Shown here: positions 21,301 through 34,860 of the stretch, one piece after another
How positions within the stretch are numbered: the stretch's first letter is position 1
Layout: each line of letters begins with the position of its first letter
Made by a program: the position numbers and the translations under genes
Notes under the pieces: generated by a model
What the model was told of the DNA's origin: nothing
The model's input: only the letters and a program-made list of their open reading frames with translations
Database searches by the model: none
NCBI RefSeq assembly: GCF_022201045.2
Contig: NC_068559.1
Location: forward strand, 27,721,501 to 27,785,500
Origin: Citrus sinensis
Taxonomy: Eukaryota; Streptophyta; Magnoliopsida; Sapindales; Rutaceae
Length of the DNA: 64,000 nt
Direction of reading: 5' to 3'

Positions 21301-24007
21301 TCATCATTCATCTATCTAGCTTTTAATTCCTCTGTTAACTAATATATGAAAAACTTACAGTTAATGCCCATAGAAACATAAACAATATTTCATCATAAAC
21401 CCTAATTACGCCATATATATGCTGTGTGCATGGATCGTTGCATGCAATAGTTGGCTCATAAATTCTGGTGATTGAAGCAGTGCATGCATGGAAGAGGCTT
21501 CTAGGGGAGTTAGTTTTTTTTTTTTTTTTGGTTTAAATAAAAAGTTACGTTGTCAAGTGGATGAATCTAATGATAAAGAAAAATCATTAGCATGCATGTC
21601 TCTACTCTACAGCGGGGATGTATCTGAAAGGAATGGTCGGACCCATCAATCTGAATATTGTTGATTGATGGGTTTGAAAGGGACCCACAAAAATACTGCT
21701 TTTAAATTGCCCAAAGGACAAAGCAACTCTCAGTGCATCACATGACTTTATTAGGTGGAAGGTGGCTACCCCTTTGGAATGTGGTGGCTCCATGTTCTTA
21801 GCCTGCTGAACCTCTTTTTTTTTTTCTTCCCGTTTCTTTATTTTTATTGCCTTTTCTTTAAAATAATAATAGTAATAATAATATCGAGCAAGTATGCGAA
21901 AATTAATATATAAAAAAGGAGAGACCCGAATTACCCATCCCCATGCCCTCTTGCTTCTCTGCTGTGCTCAGCGTTCGCTGATCCCATGTGCCATTCTTAG
22001 CTTCATGTCATACTCTTTCTTTCTTTCCTTGTTTCTCATTTGGTGATTTTATTCATATTTGTGGGCAATTACAAATTTGAAAACATGCATTTGGATAGTG
22101 ATTTGTCAACCGCCGGTCCAGCAATGTTTTAATTATTTAATTCAATCCTCGTGGCGATGCTTAACTTTTCTCCAAATTAAAGGCCCCATTAATCAGAACC
22201 GTCCATTCATCTACATGTACACTAAGATTAGTCACAACTCAATAGTACTACGTAACGATCTGAAAAAGGGAAAATAAAGTAAATCAATCCTTCGTTTAAG
22301 AATTAGTTTGAAGACTTCGCGGTTTATCATATCTAATATTACTTATACATTATCGTCAACTTGCATGCTGAACTTTTATGGTTTGTCCTAAAACAATTGA
22401 CCCGCCAACCATGCACTAGAGACGTTTCTGGCAAATCTTTAGTTTTGTACTCAAAGCAAGTTTGGTCTCTCGCTTTTCGATTGGTGTCTAGACAAGCAAT
22501 AGATAATCCTACCTCAATGTTTAAACTTTGAAGACAAAATTTTCTCAGAAGTGAAGGGAGTATCAATACATATACATGTGTGTATGTGAGATTTTGTTGG
22601 CTTACACCCTCCAAGCCATACATTCGCTCAGGCTTAAGAATGGTAATCACTTCAAAATTTGCTTTGGAACGTAAGAACAATGATTGCGAAATCTAAACCA
22701 AGTGATTCCTGACTAATTACGTGCTAAAAGACAGCTTTAACGACTTTAGGCTCCAACACAGCCCCACAGCTTGACAAGAGAATATACCTTTTTTTTTCTT
22801 TTTTTAAATAACGAGGAAATATACTTACTTCAAAAATTTACCAATAAATTTCTCTTTTCTGCGTTTTTTTATTTCCTTAATTAACCAGAATCATTTCCGC
22901 AGAATAAAATTCGAAGGAAAACAGGTTCACGTTAAACTGAAACGTGTTTGGAAAAGAAAAAAAGAAACAAAACATACATAATACGTTGGTGTCGAAATAT
23001 GTTTTCATGATAATAATAAGGCAAGCTCAGACTTTAACTTCATATGAAAGCACAACAGAAAAGTCATGTCGATCCAATGAGAAAAGTGCAAACAAACAAA
23101 GGCCAGCTCACTCGAAACAAATGGCCACCCCATTATGTTCGCCTGGTTCAAGAAAGCACAAGCAGCAGCGTACAGTTTGGCCGGGCTAAGGCACAGGCAG
23201 GAGACAACAGTCATGTCGAACTTGAGACGGGTGATGCTTACAATGTACGTTGTGCTAAAAGGAGGAAGCTAACACTTCGCTTCAGTTTTTCATAAACAAT
23301 TTTTCGAACCCGAAAGACACCGCCTACCATTTTTCACAAAATCGAGTTTAAATGTCACAACTATTTTTAGTTTCCTCAAGATCTCCACTTATCCAGAGGA
23401 CCCAACTTACTCAGTATGTGCATGCCACATTGCCACTCCGTCTTGCAGAGTAACGCTAACCTACATCCCCAGGAAGGCTATTCATTTGAATCAACAGAAA
23501 AATCTCAACCATCTTTGAGCCTAGGCAATTGAACAACGCAGAAAATTTAGCATCGTACAAGCTCCGACCCGATGGCAAGATCAACAGAAGCCACATTCAG
23601 TTACAGTCTACACAAGTAAATATCACCTATATAAGAAAAGCAAGATCTCAGAATATGAGATGTGACACAATAAGGAACTTTTAAGTTAGAGAAGGAATGG
23701 CATTATGAGGTTTCCTATAATAGCTTTTGAAGAGATGATTTACACTCTACATAAGATACAGGTGCCCACAGACGGGGAGAAAAATGAATAAATTTGAATA
23801 AGCAACTCAATAATTTTTATATGTAAAAATATACATATTTATAATGGTAGAACCATTGATTTCCGCAGGGTGTTAAGCCAAAAGATCTTATCTTGGTCGT
23901 CCCTTAAGGGATGGCTGATGGGCTCTGGAAGAAAATCACCAAGTAATGCTCCTATGGTTTAATGATATACAGATTGGTTTATCACCAAAACAATGTCTCA
24001 GTGGTCA
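17091..24007. other. Long intergenic region, no gene supported
   Basis: About 6.9 kb of AT-rich sequence. It holds a (GA)n tract at 18343-18376, a CA/GA-rich tract at 20093-20145, poly-T runs, and a short hairpin near 21640-21690 (ACCCATCAATC opposite GATTGATGGGT). Short ORFs encode nothing I recognise. The right end contains the 3' UTR of the sucrose transporter. Confidence 0.55.
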
Positions 24008-27000
24008 TTAGCCAAAATGAAAACCAGATGACCTGAACGAATTGCTTGAAAGATGTGGCAGCTTGAGAGTTGCAACAACACCACCGGCAAGAGCAGATAA
24101 GGATGCCAAAACGAATGCAGGTATATTGCCTCCACCAAATAGAGCATCCCATGGACCCGCACCAAGTGATACAATCATCTAAACAAGCCATGAATGAATG
24201 AAATCATTTTTACTGGCTAACAAAAACTGAATACTCATCACCCACATGATGAGAAAATGTAAAATTTACAATATGATTAATATTTTTATATGTCAGTGCA
24301 GAAATCTAGCAAACTCGGCCAAGAGATGATAAGGGAATATTTTTTGACTAAAATTAAATATGCAATTTCACCCTTTTAGGTGTGACAGAAATATGGATAT
24401 CCAACTAAATTATCACTAAAAACAGAAGCGATAACCAGATCATTGTTGAAGGATAATATCTTCACACTGATAAGGCAAAAGTAACGATTGCAACCTTGAA
24501 ATTAAACATAGAAGAAAGAAAAAGGCGAAAAACATATTAACTAACCTGTGGAATAACAATTGCGAGATTCAGAACTCCTATTGCCAATCCTGCAGACCCA
24601 TATAAGTTTGCCAAAATAAGTTTTGCCACATCTGGAAACCATATTAAGTAGAAGGAGATGGTGGATAAAAACTAAGCACACAAACCTTGGCCACCACCCG
24701 AATCAGCAGTTAACTCCGCTGTGATAGCAAAGGGAACACTATAGGTAATCTACAAAAGAAATAATCATGCAAGGAAAAATGAACTTCTGCTGACAGAAAT
24801 TGAAGGTAAAGTGATATACTCCAAGAAAGCAGATACATACAGCAAGAGGGAAACCAAGCAGGGTAAATACAACCAAGGAAGCCACCTTGATTGCTTGATT
24901 CGCTCCAATTCCATGTTCAATCCCTCCAGAATATTCTCTGACAGATATCACACTAATGATAGCCGTGGTTGCCATACAGGCAAACACAATAAAGTTGCTG
25001 ATTGCCCATACAAGCCTTGAACCTATCCACCGACACATAGGTTCAATTAAGAAAGAACTGACGCCAAGAACAACCTGTACCAAAAAGGAACATCATAATT
25101 AGCAATTGCTGAAAAGGGAAAAGATAACAGCTCACGTGATATAACCATCTCCAGCCACAAGTTGACTAAATAAGCTCCCTTAATTTAAACTAACCATGAC
25201 AGTATTTAGGAAAAGTTAAAATGCTGATGCTAAATTCTGAGTTCTTACTGAATTCAATAGCAAACCAAATGCACCTTCTCTGACACCTTGATCGTAAAAC
25301 TTTACTTCATGATCATTCCCCTTTGGATCCCCATGATAAACCTCTCTTCCCATCCAATCTGTATCAAAAAGAAAGAAGGGGAACCAGGACAACTGCAGGT
25401 AAACACAAGATCATTGTGAAAACCAAAAGAAAAAGAAAAAGAAGATAAGGGACAAAACGAAATAGACTAAGAAAACTTGTAACAGCAAACAATGTAAAAG
25501 ATATATTGTTATTATCATTAATAAAATACTATCAAATACAGGTGACCCAAGGTTGTCCATAATTACTTAAACACCTACCCATGTAAGAGCCATAACAATA
25601 AGCACTACATGCATTGCAGGGGGTAAATGCCTTAAACTGGTTAATAAATTGACTAATACAGCTCCGGGTCCATCATTGAAGCTCCCATTTGTATCCTCAG
25701 CTTTTTTGCTGATATGCTTTAGATTGGCATCACTTTCATGGCCACTCTCAACTTTATTACCATTGGCATTAGGAGCAGCTGGCATATCATGTTTTGATTT
25801 GGAAATGGCATTTCGTTGAGGATCATCCAACAAAGGAGCAGAATCTGTCAAATGATTGGGCTGATTTACAGTTAGTGGAACCTCATCAGCAAAATATATG
25901 GTCACAAGAGCACATAGCGTCAGGAACACCTGCACATGTGCCAAACAAATTTTTAGAAAGAAGACAAAAGAAAATGTAAATAGAAGCAATGTATAATACA
26001 TTTTCAATACTACATTTATGCATAGATAGAACAAGCCTAACTGGAATTTCTCATTCAATGGGAGAATAACGATAAATCCATTAGAAATTTAGTAAAATGG
26101 TGTGTTAAAAATAAGCATCATATATAGATGTTGACTTTTTATCTTTATCAACCACGGCCTCTCCATATCTAAATTTATCATGTATTATGCATAAAACATA
26201 TCACATGCATGCAGTAGAAGGTGAATATACGAGGTCAACCAATTTACTATTCATCATTGCTTTAACAGCAGAATCAACATATTGTCTCATAATTAGCAAT
26301 ATTCGATCACAAAAGAGGAGATATCCATAGCTTAATACTCATTGCAAATGTCAAATGAAGTGGGTAACAATTAAGGCATTTAAGATTAATTATTTCCAGC
26401 ATAATCTAGATTACATGCTCGTCTTCAATAAAAGATTTCTTAATAAAAGCATTAAATTTCTCACAATGATAGATACATGATGAAATGTTCTTTACAATGA
26501 AAGAAAATGTAAAAAATTTAACTTCTATTATACTATTACTAACCACTGCCACAAGAAATGCTGCCTTGAGATTCCCACAAGCTGCGCAACATGCCCTACT
26601 CGTGAGGAAAGGAAACCATCTGCTCAGACAATTGTTGGATAGATCAATCACTAAGTCTATCAGCTGAAATAAAATAACAAAAAAAAATGCAAAAAATACG
26701 TATTTGTTGAGATAATGTAGCAACCCTATCATGCGAAAATGCAGCGTGTCCTTACATTCAACCATCAACCATGAGAAAGAATTTTCTACACATTTAATAA
26801 AATCTCAAAATCTACAATGAACTTCAAATTTTCTAAAAGCCCATAATAATGTGTTCGAGCATGTCCATCTATTGAAATATTACTTAGCCACAAAACTACA
26901 TCCAAAAGGTTTCACCTGTGCCAACTTCCACTAGCACCAGCAGAAAACCCTAGGATGTTTCCAACAGCCATCCACGAGCAGAATATAGCATTTGCTGAAT

Positions 27001-29406
27001 TCCGTTGATCAGGACCTAAGACATGACCATTCTACATCATGATTTGTACCAAAATGTCTGCAAAACTAAATACTTGAACTAAAATAAACTTTAAGATTCC
27101 ACCATAAAACTGGTTCTATTCAAGAACATATGGATAAAAAATGAAATAAAAAGAAAAGTCACCTGATAGATCAGCCAAAAGGGCACGAGCTGGTCCCTGG
27201 AGAGGAAAAAGACCATAACTTATTAAACATAAAAGACGGTTAACACCATTGTTTTTCAAGCAGCAGTGATGGCAAGGAACAAATAAATGTTAAAACAAAC
27301 TTACTTGCACTGTATTGTTTGCAAGATCCAGCAACCAGAACCCTATAACAAAGACAAAAGCTGCCCTTGTTCGAGTACCTCTGAATTTGCTGCATTTGCA
27401 TAAATGATATGTCACCATTGAATTTATATTTATATTTGTAGAATTAAAAAAAAAAAATCAAAAGCATTGATGAACCTGCAGTGCTCCTTTGTATCGCCTA
27501 ATATATAACCAATGTCTGCAGAAAACCCGATAATTATCACCTAAATTGCAAGACTTAGTTCAGCTGGTAAAAAGTGAGGTATAAACAATTTAAAATATAA
27601 ACTAGAAACGCATCAATGCTTACAGCAACAGAAATCATCAGACATCCTGCAAGAATAAATGGCCGTCTTCTTCCGTACTTTGATGTGCATTTATCACTCC
27701 AGATACCAACACAAGGTTGAACCTAATATGACAAGAGCAAATGACACAGTAAGTCCAAATTCAAATCAAACAGGACCATTTAGGAGTAGATATGTAAACT
27801 TTTTGCATTTATTTATGCAAGAGCAAGTTACAAGCAGCATTGTACTATCACATCTACAAATAACATTATATAATTATTTAGCTTTGGTAACCTAATTCCC
27901 TTCCAGGGTTTGAACCTCAGACCTCTTGTTTTCAACACGAGTTTTTACCATCTCAACAATATGGCACCCACATCACATCTACAAACAACAGGAAGATCAT
28001 AATAAATAGAAAAATACGGAGCAGTAGTCAGATGTTATAAATTACCGATAGCAGGATCTGATCTACCATTTACATTCCAAGGAAACCGAAACAAAAAAAA
28101 AAAAAAAGGTAAGGTTTACAAAGTAACATAAACCTTTTTGTTAAGAATTGTTATTATTATTATTTTTCCTTCAGGGATGAAACATGTTAAATATACATCA
28201 CAATAGAAAAGCTATCATCTTTACTTTTTGGGGAAAATATTATTAATATTAATATTATTATTTTTAAGCACATATATTGAAAACTGGATTAATAAATTAT
28301 AAGAGGGGAGAAGCAGGTAGGCACCCATGAAAAAGAAGTTTATCCATTTAAACGGAATATATGATTATATCATATTCACACCCCATTGAGATTCCAATAA
28401 AATGTAAGACATGATGGCAAGTTCTAACAATAAAAGGCAGTAGACTTATAAGCGGTAAGTTACATTGAAGTGCTAAAAATCCAAATATTTAGCGAAACAA
28501 TTGAGACAAAAATAAGGGAAAAAATTGCCATCACCTACCACAAGGCCTGTAATAGGGCCACAGAGCCAAATGAATGAAGAAAATGCATGTTGTATTCCAA
28601 GTGTCTGCAGCAATCAGCCATCAAGAGCATGGTTAAGAAAGAAAATGTTACATATGGCTGTATCCTAAAATGAACTCAGTATGGAGTGATTATGAAAAAC
28701 CTAGATCATAATTTTCTTTCTTTTTTTTTTTTTTTTTTTTAAATGTTCCAAAATCTCAGAAATGAAAACATCATTGCAGTCACACCTAATTACCTAAACA
28801 TGCTTACACACATTACAAGTAGTAGTAGTAAAAAGCTGTGGAACATATGCACTCTCTTAAATTGATAACATTCACTTGTAGAAATTGCAGGTTAAAAGGA
28901 CATTGACAGTAGAGAAGCGCAGCAGCATTGCCCAGCATCAATGGCAATAAAATTGCATGTTGGCGGTACAAACATCTCAAATTTCATATAATTGCAAAAG
29001 TGCAGAAAAGCGATTTTCTTCCTCTATCGTTCCAAAAACAGAAAAAGAGTATATATCTCTAATTGGTCTATCAAATCTAAAATTTCAGATCGCGAGCGAT
29101 AAAAGCGAAAAAGAAGACCTGAATGTAAGGAGTCAATAGAGAAAGCTGCAAGGCCCAACCGAACTGAACACCAGCGGCGACCGTACAACTGAGGACGAGA
29201 GTAATCAAGCTACACTGCTTCGGTCTGACAGCAAAATTGGAGGTTCCGTTGGGAATTGGTGAATGAGAAGAAGAAGGAGGCGAAGAGGCATTAGAATTAA
29301 GATCGATCCGATGGTGAAACTCATCAGCTTCGATCATTTCAACCTCTGCTGCTGTCCCCTTCTTAAGGTTCCTATACGGAACCTTAAACGACCTCGTCTC
29401 CGACAT
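24008..29406 (-). CDS. SUT2: Sucrose/proton symporter, SUT2/SUC3 type
   Basis: Fourteen exons on the minus strand join into 606 codons: 29406-29119, 28604-28539, 27722-27624, 27540-27476, 27389-27305, 27196-27163, 27015-26916, 26619-26544, 25929-25579, 25392-25249, 25074-24841, 24749-24686, 24589-24546 and 24178-24008. All introns are GT-AG and phases close. The product is a 12-helix major-facilitator carrier moving sucrose with protons across the plasma membrane. Visible are the first helix ([21 protein letters not shown], 77-96), the GRRRP loop (135-139), LADLSGPDQRN, and [21 protein letters not shown]. The long central loop (about 286-350, ending [18 protein letters not shown]) distinguishes the SUT2/SUC3 clade from shorter carriers. 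AtSUC3 has a similar length. The ATG at 29406 begins [14 protein letters not shown], as in that clade. A SINE sits in intron 2. Confidence 0.96.
27861..27971 (-). mobile_element. Short SINE in intron 2 of the sucrose transporter
   Basis: The 14-bp sequence ATCACATCTACAAA occurs at 27847-27860 and again at 27972-27985. The roughly 111 bases between read, on the minus strand, as a SINE-like unit with a B box (GGTTCAAACCC) and an AT-rich tail. It is inserted in the same sense as the host gene, far from both splice sites. Confidence 0.75.
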
Positions 29407-30789
29407 CACTTGCTCGTTTCTCGCTTGAGCTGATTCGGATGTTATGAATATGAAGCCAAAATTGCCTTTACATTAAAGCTAGGGAGTCAGATCTGATTCC
29501 AGGGTTAGAGAGAGTGAGTGTGTTAACGTATGAGACCAAATATGGGCGGGGTGGAGTCGGCTCACGAGTCACGAGAGAACTCGGAGGTTTCGGTCAGTCG
29601 TTGGTGCGTTGCAACAGCATGAAGTCTCATGCTGCGGTGTCCATCCACCATTGATTGACACCTGAAACGTGTGGGTCCACCATACGTAATTCATCGTGAC
29701 TTTTAATTTCAGTATTATTTTCATTTAACGTGTAAAGTTACACCACGACTATTGAACCCTCGTATACGAGAATTTTGTAACTCTTCTCTTTTTTATTAAT
29801 ACATTTTCAGATTTATATAAATAAAAAAAACGACTATCGAATCAGGGACGTTGATTTGCCGGGGAGGAGGGTCTGGGTCGTCGGTTAGCAAGAGAAATTA
29901 AAAAAAAAAAATCTTAAAGGAAATGTAAACACTGACGGCTGACCCCTGCAGACGCGGGAAGGGTGGAGTCGATTTCACGTAGTCTACATTACACGCTTTT
30001 TTAATCTGCTGCACTGAATACCAGTTTTAACGATGGGACACAGCCCACAAGTCGATGATCATACGTTCGATTTGTTAAATTAAAAATTGCTTGCTGATGA
30101 CCACTCTGAGTCTTTGACCATAAGCTTTAAGGTGTTTTCTCTAGTTGAAATGTCCGGCTCATTCGTCGGATGCTTGGAAATTCGCGAATTAAGACTTTGC
30201 GTGTCCTTTCGGCAAAATGCTACACTGGATCCATGGGATGGCATCATTTCTGTTGAGAAAGAGAATGCCAGGAGACCACCCATTATCAAATTTGGTTTTA
30301 AATGATCGCAGAAGCACACATTTATAAGCACGTCTAGTTTTCCTTCGGTGGGTATCGCATGATTCTGCAGTCAGAATAACTGACAGAAACACAGAACCTA
30401 CAACCTTCTCCTCAATAGATGATATTTGCCCATTAACTGAAACCAGAAACAAGAAATCAAGATAAAAACTCACTGGGTAGGCCCAATGGTGGGCATAATG
30501 TCTCTCTTTGTAAGGGGAGGAGATCTTCCTCTAGTTGCCGCTGATTTTTTAACTTACAAAAGCAATGCTGAAACTATAATTTACTGCTACAATGGTGACA
30601 TGGGAAAAAGAAGCACTAAGATATAGAAATACAAGTTCATACATAAAAATGTTTTCCCCCCTATTGTTTTAACCAGACTGTGTGTGTATTGTAGACTACT
30701 CAAGTATAAGACAACCCTAGAAAGTAGCAACAGATTTTAACATGCTGATTTACAGATCAAAGGCAGTACCCAAGAGTTGTCAATATGCC
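29407..30789. other. Intergenic, transporter 5' region and downstream of RRM gene
   Basis: It contains the promoter and leader of the sucrose transporter at the left and the 3' UTR of the RRM gene at the right. The stretch 30080-30480 is less AT-rich than its surroundings and open in several frames, but no known protein is recognised. Confidence 0.5.
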
Positions 30790-32402
30790 TCAATGGTTTG
30801 CCCCACGATTACCTAAATCAGCTGCAGCTTTAGCTGCTCGGTTCAGAGCATCAGATACCCACAGAGCCCCCTTAGCAAAGTAGCTACTATTGACAACAGA
30901 GTTTGCAGCTGCTGCTGCAGCTTGTCCTGTGGCTGATACTGCTGATTTAGTGGTCATTGAGATGTGATACTTTTCATCCACCGATTTAACAGCTTCAACC
31001 CCTAAACCAATCTTATCAGTTAGCCCAATTTTCTGATTCAATTCAGAAACTTTGGCTGCAGCAGATGCCGAAACTCCATTAGACTCATCAAAGGCTTTCG
31101 CCTGGCTTAAGGCATCTTTGCCCAGAACAAATCCTTTTGCCAGCATGGTTTTGACAACTTCCTGAGCCATTGCAACAGCTTCTCCAGCGTCAGAAACAAG
31201 GTTGCTTCTCTGTTGAGGCTGCCATGAAATGATTGTATTGAATTACTAGAGGGATAGAATAAGAGATCGAAGAACCTCAACAACACTATGACCAAAGCAA
31301 GGATAACAAAAAGCAAAGATTTCATACATTTGACTCTCTTTCATCTTCCTGCCTGTACGAAGGCCTGTTCCAAAGATCAAATTCATCTTCATAATGTCCC
31401 CAGCGTGTTATGCATACACGTTGATCCAAAATTGTGGCACCCTAAGATGAAAAGATTTTATAATGAAGCTCACAAACTAATCGGTAGCAAAAACTTGAGT
31501 AATCATCATTTCATATACATTTAGTTATCCCAAACATGAATGAGCTATATGCAAACCAAGATAGGTGGTGAGAGTCAAATTACTGGGAGAAAATAATTTG
31601 CAAAGCACAAATAAAACGGTCAAAGTTGGAACCACTGATATTGAATGAGCGAACAAAAACTAAACATGATCCTCATCAAATTCCAAATTACATGATAGAG
31701 AACTGCCACTTAAAATAAAGTACAGAAGCAACAGGTAAATTATTTAGCAAATGAAAGGGAAGCAATGATTGTGTGAAATGTCTCAATGTCATCACCATAT
31801 CATTGTTGCATAATTCATCTGTGCCAAAGAAAGAATGATTATGATAACAGGTTGACGGTGTTGGTTTCACAATTAGTTCATGGATTAAGATTTCGATGCA
31901 ATATAATGACCGAGTTAAGGAATGCATGAAAGAAAGCTACTTGACTACAATAACACAATAAGCAAACTATAAAATAATGTCTCAAATAAAATTCTCCCTT
32001 CCCTGGCAACAAGTAAAATCAAATACTCACACTGAGTAAGACAGCCGTTTCTTGAGAATAAGCATCTTTGAACGTCACATAGGCAGTACACGCGTAATCA
32101 CCGGATCTGTCTCCTCCAAACAAGTATTAGAAAGACACTCAAAGAAAACATATCACTAAGAAATACACTAGCATGATTACACAATCTAAACAATAATCTT
32201 ACTCTGCATATAAACTTGAAAACTAGAGAACCAGTTAGTAGAAAACAAAAACGCAATTAGAAGCTCGTTGAAACGACAGTGAGTACCTGAAAATTTCAAG
32301 ATGATCGATTGAACCACAAAAAGAGAAAAATTCGAACAAATCTTTCTCTGTAGCCTTTGGAGAAAGACCTGTGACTTCTATTGCAAATTCTCCTTGACTC
32401 AT
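30790..32402 (-). CDS. RRM protein of the BPA1-like (ACD11 binding partner-like) group
   Basis: Four exons on the minus strand give 244 codons: 32402-32287, 32106-32031, 31441-31328 and 31218-30790, with GT-AG introns and closed phases. Residues about 6-80 form one RRM (EVTGLSPKATEKDLFEFFSFCG ... CTAYVTFKDAYSQETAVLLSGATILDQRVCI). The aromatic residues of a classical RNP1 are weak, as in plant BPA1-like proteins, so RNA binding is not certain. The rest is Ala-, Ser- and Lys-rich and probably helical (EAVAMAQEVVKTMLAKGFVLGKDALSQAKAFDE ... AAKAAADLG), again typical of that group. Arabidopsis BPA1 and relatives bind the lipid-transfer protein ACD11 and modulate cell death. Which member this corresponds to is not resolved. 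An upstream in-frame ATG at 32429 exists, but MSQGEFA fits the family start better. Confidence 0.88.
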
Positions 32403-32822
32403 TTCGTTTAAAACCCTAGAGTTGACCAAATTTCAACATGGTGGAACAACGATTAATAATAGATAATAATAATAAATTACTATTTGGTAACGGAAAGAAG
32501 AAGGAGGATAAAAAATAAATAAAAAGAAGTAATTAAATTTGATACCGAGGTAATTAATGAACTTAAATACCTGTTCGGTATTTTCTTAATCAGACTCAGG
32601 AAACCGGAGAAGGGAAAGAAGATGCGAGTGCTTCTCTATCTTGTTTAGGATCCAAAGAGGGAATTGGATCTTCAACGTCGCGCTGAAGGGAACGCCGGTT
32701 ACAAAATTCTTACTGGGGCTCATTGAATATTTCGGACCGGAAATTTTATTTTGGAATTTTGTACACTTGGATTTAGGCAGAATTGAGCCAGCTACGTCAC
32801 TTGGCAGAAATTCAGGGCTAAG

Positions 32823-34630
32823 TTTTAGGGACGTCCCTGAGATTTAGGGTATTGACAGTCTGAGAGAATATATGACTGTAATTGCTAGACCTTCTCACAT
32901 GTTAGTATATCGTTTTTTTGTATGTTTTTAGTATTTCAGGGTAAATTTGTAATTTCAAAATAAAATTGAAAAAAATAAAAATAAAACAAAACCCAATTAT
33001 CTTAGTTTTTGCTCACTGTTACACATTAACACCCAACAGAAATTAGCATCAATTTCTCTATCATGAACTTCATCATTTTCTTTTTCATTAAGCCAAACAA
33101 CAACCATTCTCCAACACCAAATGCTCTAATAAAGTTGCTGTAACTAATCAAACGATCTTGCAATTATTTAATCAGAGATATGAATGAGAAAAGCCTGGGT
33201 GGTGGCACAAGGGTGCTGTCAATTGAGCTTCTTTGGCAGCTGGCATTAAAGGCTACTTGCATCGATGCAAGAAGAGGGTTATTCTTCGAAAAACTCTGTT
33301 GCATATTAGATCAGTTATTTTAATTCTTTAGATTTCTGTGATTGAAAATTTTGATCTTGAAGAAGCTAGTGGTGTTGTGTTGTTTCGTAAAAGTAAAATT
33401 TGGTTTGGACATATGTTAAAGAAGCTACTGCATGTTGATATTATCATTTTCACCATATGATTTGGACAAGTTGCGAGCTAAACAAACCATCTGAAGCAAT
33501 AAAGTGTAATCTTTATGTTAGTTCTATGCTTTACGAAATTGGTTTATGTTATCGATTTCAGAAAATGGGAGTTATTTCTACTTCATTGATCTCCTTAACA
33601 TTTGGTTGAGATAAATAAACTAATGGATGTTAGAAACCAGTGATTTGTAAATTTATTGATATGTTGAGAATGGTGGGTTTTATGTGTTGTTTTCAAATAG
33701 CTCAAAAGGTTTGTTGCAAATGAGCTTATACTTGTTGATCTAAAGATTAAAAGACTATAAATTCTTGTTATTTCCATTTTATTGTCAAAAAATATGAAAA
33801 TGTTTATGTTGATATTGTTGTATTCACTGGCTATTGATATTTGTTTGCGTTTATATAAAGCATGTTTTGAAGTTTTTTATTATGTATAAAATGCTTCATT
33901 GCACTTCATTTATGGGCTCAACTGCTAATAAAAATTTTAATAATCCTGAACACTATAAGTTTAAATACTAAATTAGACACTTTTAATATGAAGGGCAAGT
34001 AACTCAGGAGTGATACCTGTGAGCTAATGCATCCAATAGCATATGAAGGCAGCAGCATCCAAGCTAATCCCATGTTGTTTGAGGGATCACATTAAATATC
34101 AGCTTTCTTATATAAACCTCAAAATGAATATATGTTGTATCAGCATTATATTGGCCATTGATGACTATTGTTGATACAAGTTGTTGTGGAATGCATAAAA
34201 TTGTTTTTCAGTTGGTTGTAATGTTTATATTTATCAGCCACTGGAGTGTATAAAATTATCATTTCAATTGGCTGTTAATACTTATATTTATTAGCAAGAG
34301 CATGTGGTTTTGATTCTTTGCAATATTATCAGCTTTATTCATTTTTTATATTTCTTTTATTTATTATTATGCGATGTCAACTTTTTTTTACTCCAATGGG
34401 TATTTTGGTCTTTTTATGTGTTTTGTGATATTGGCAACAAGCTTACTACCATCAATTCATCATCTTTATTTGGTAATTAAATATTTTGGTGATAATGGTA
34501 TTTTGAAAATTTTAGCAGTCCACTAATAGTAAGCATAACGAAACACTAATGTTAAGGGAAGTTTCTGTAATTACGGTCATATATTCTTTGAAACTGTCAA
34601 TAAACCAAATTTCAAGGGAGGTTCCTAAAA
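32823..34630. mobile_element. Degenerate terminal-inverted-repeat DNA element, about 1.8 kb
   Basis: The left end (TTTTAGGGACGTCCCTGAG ... ATTGACAGTCTGAGAGAATATATGACTGTAATTGC) and the reverse complement of the right end (TTTTAGGAACCTCCCTTGA ... ATTGACAGTTTCAAAGAATATATGACCGTAATTAC) align for about 80-100 bases with many substitutions. The interior lacks a transposase ORF. It contains a 47-codon ORF starting at 33180 that I do not recognise. Long imperfect inverted repeats suggest a Mutator-like non-autonomous element. No target duplication was found, so the exact ends are uncertain. Confidence 0.6.
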
Positions 34631-34728
34631 ATTATTCAAAAATTTAGTGAGCCGCAAGGGAGTCTCATTTTATATACTACGGTGTTGCATGAACAATATC
34701 CATATTTATGTCTTCAGTATCTTGCTAA

Positions 34729-34851
34729 GGGTCCCTCTATCTTACATGCATGTAAGATACACTCCTCTCACATGAATAGTGTGTGGGTCCCATACATACA
34801 CTATTCATGTGAGGGGAATGTATCTTACATGCATGGAAGATAGAGATTGCC
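34729..34851. mobile_element. Mutator-type MITE (123 bp) with 9-bp target duplication
   Basis: Almost the whole element is two inverted arms of about 57 bases meeting near TGGGTCCC (GGGTCCCTCTATCTTAC on the left against GGCAATCTCTATCTTCC on the reverse of the right). TCTTGCTAA flanks it at 34720-34728 and 34852-34860. A 9-bp duplication with long inverted repeats is the hallmark of Mutator-like elements. As RNA it would fold into one long hairpin. Confidence 0.82.
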
Positions 34852-34860
34852 TCTTGCTAA

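Noticed and set aside
22944..23295. Overlapping ORFs of 69-83 codons on both strands near 23.0-23.3 kb
   Set aside because: Open on both strands without recognisable protein, conserved motif or splice context. Likely chance openness in a less AT-rich patch.
30080..30480. ORFs of 72-94 codons between the transporter and the RRM gene
   Set aside because: Several overlapping frames on both strands, none recognised. Best explained as downstream or regulatory sequence.
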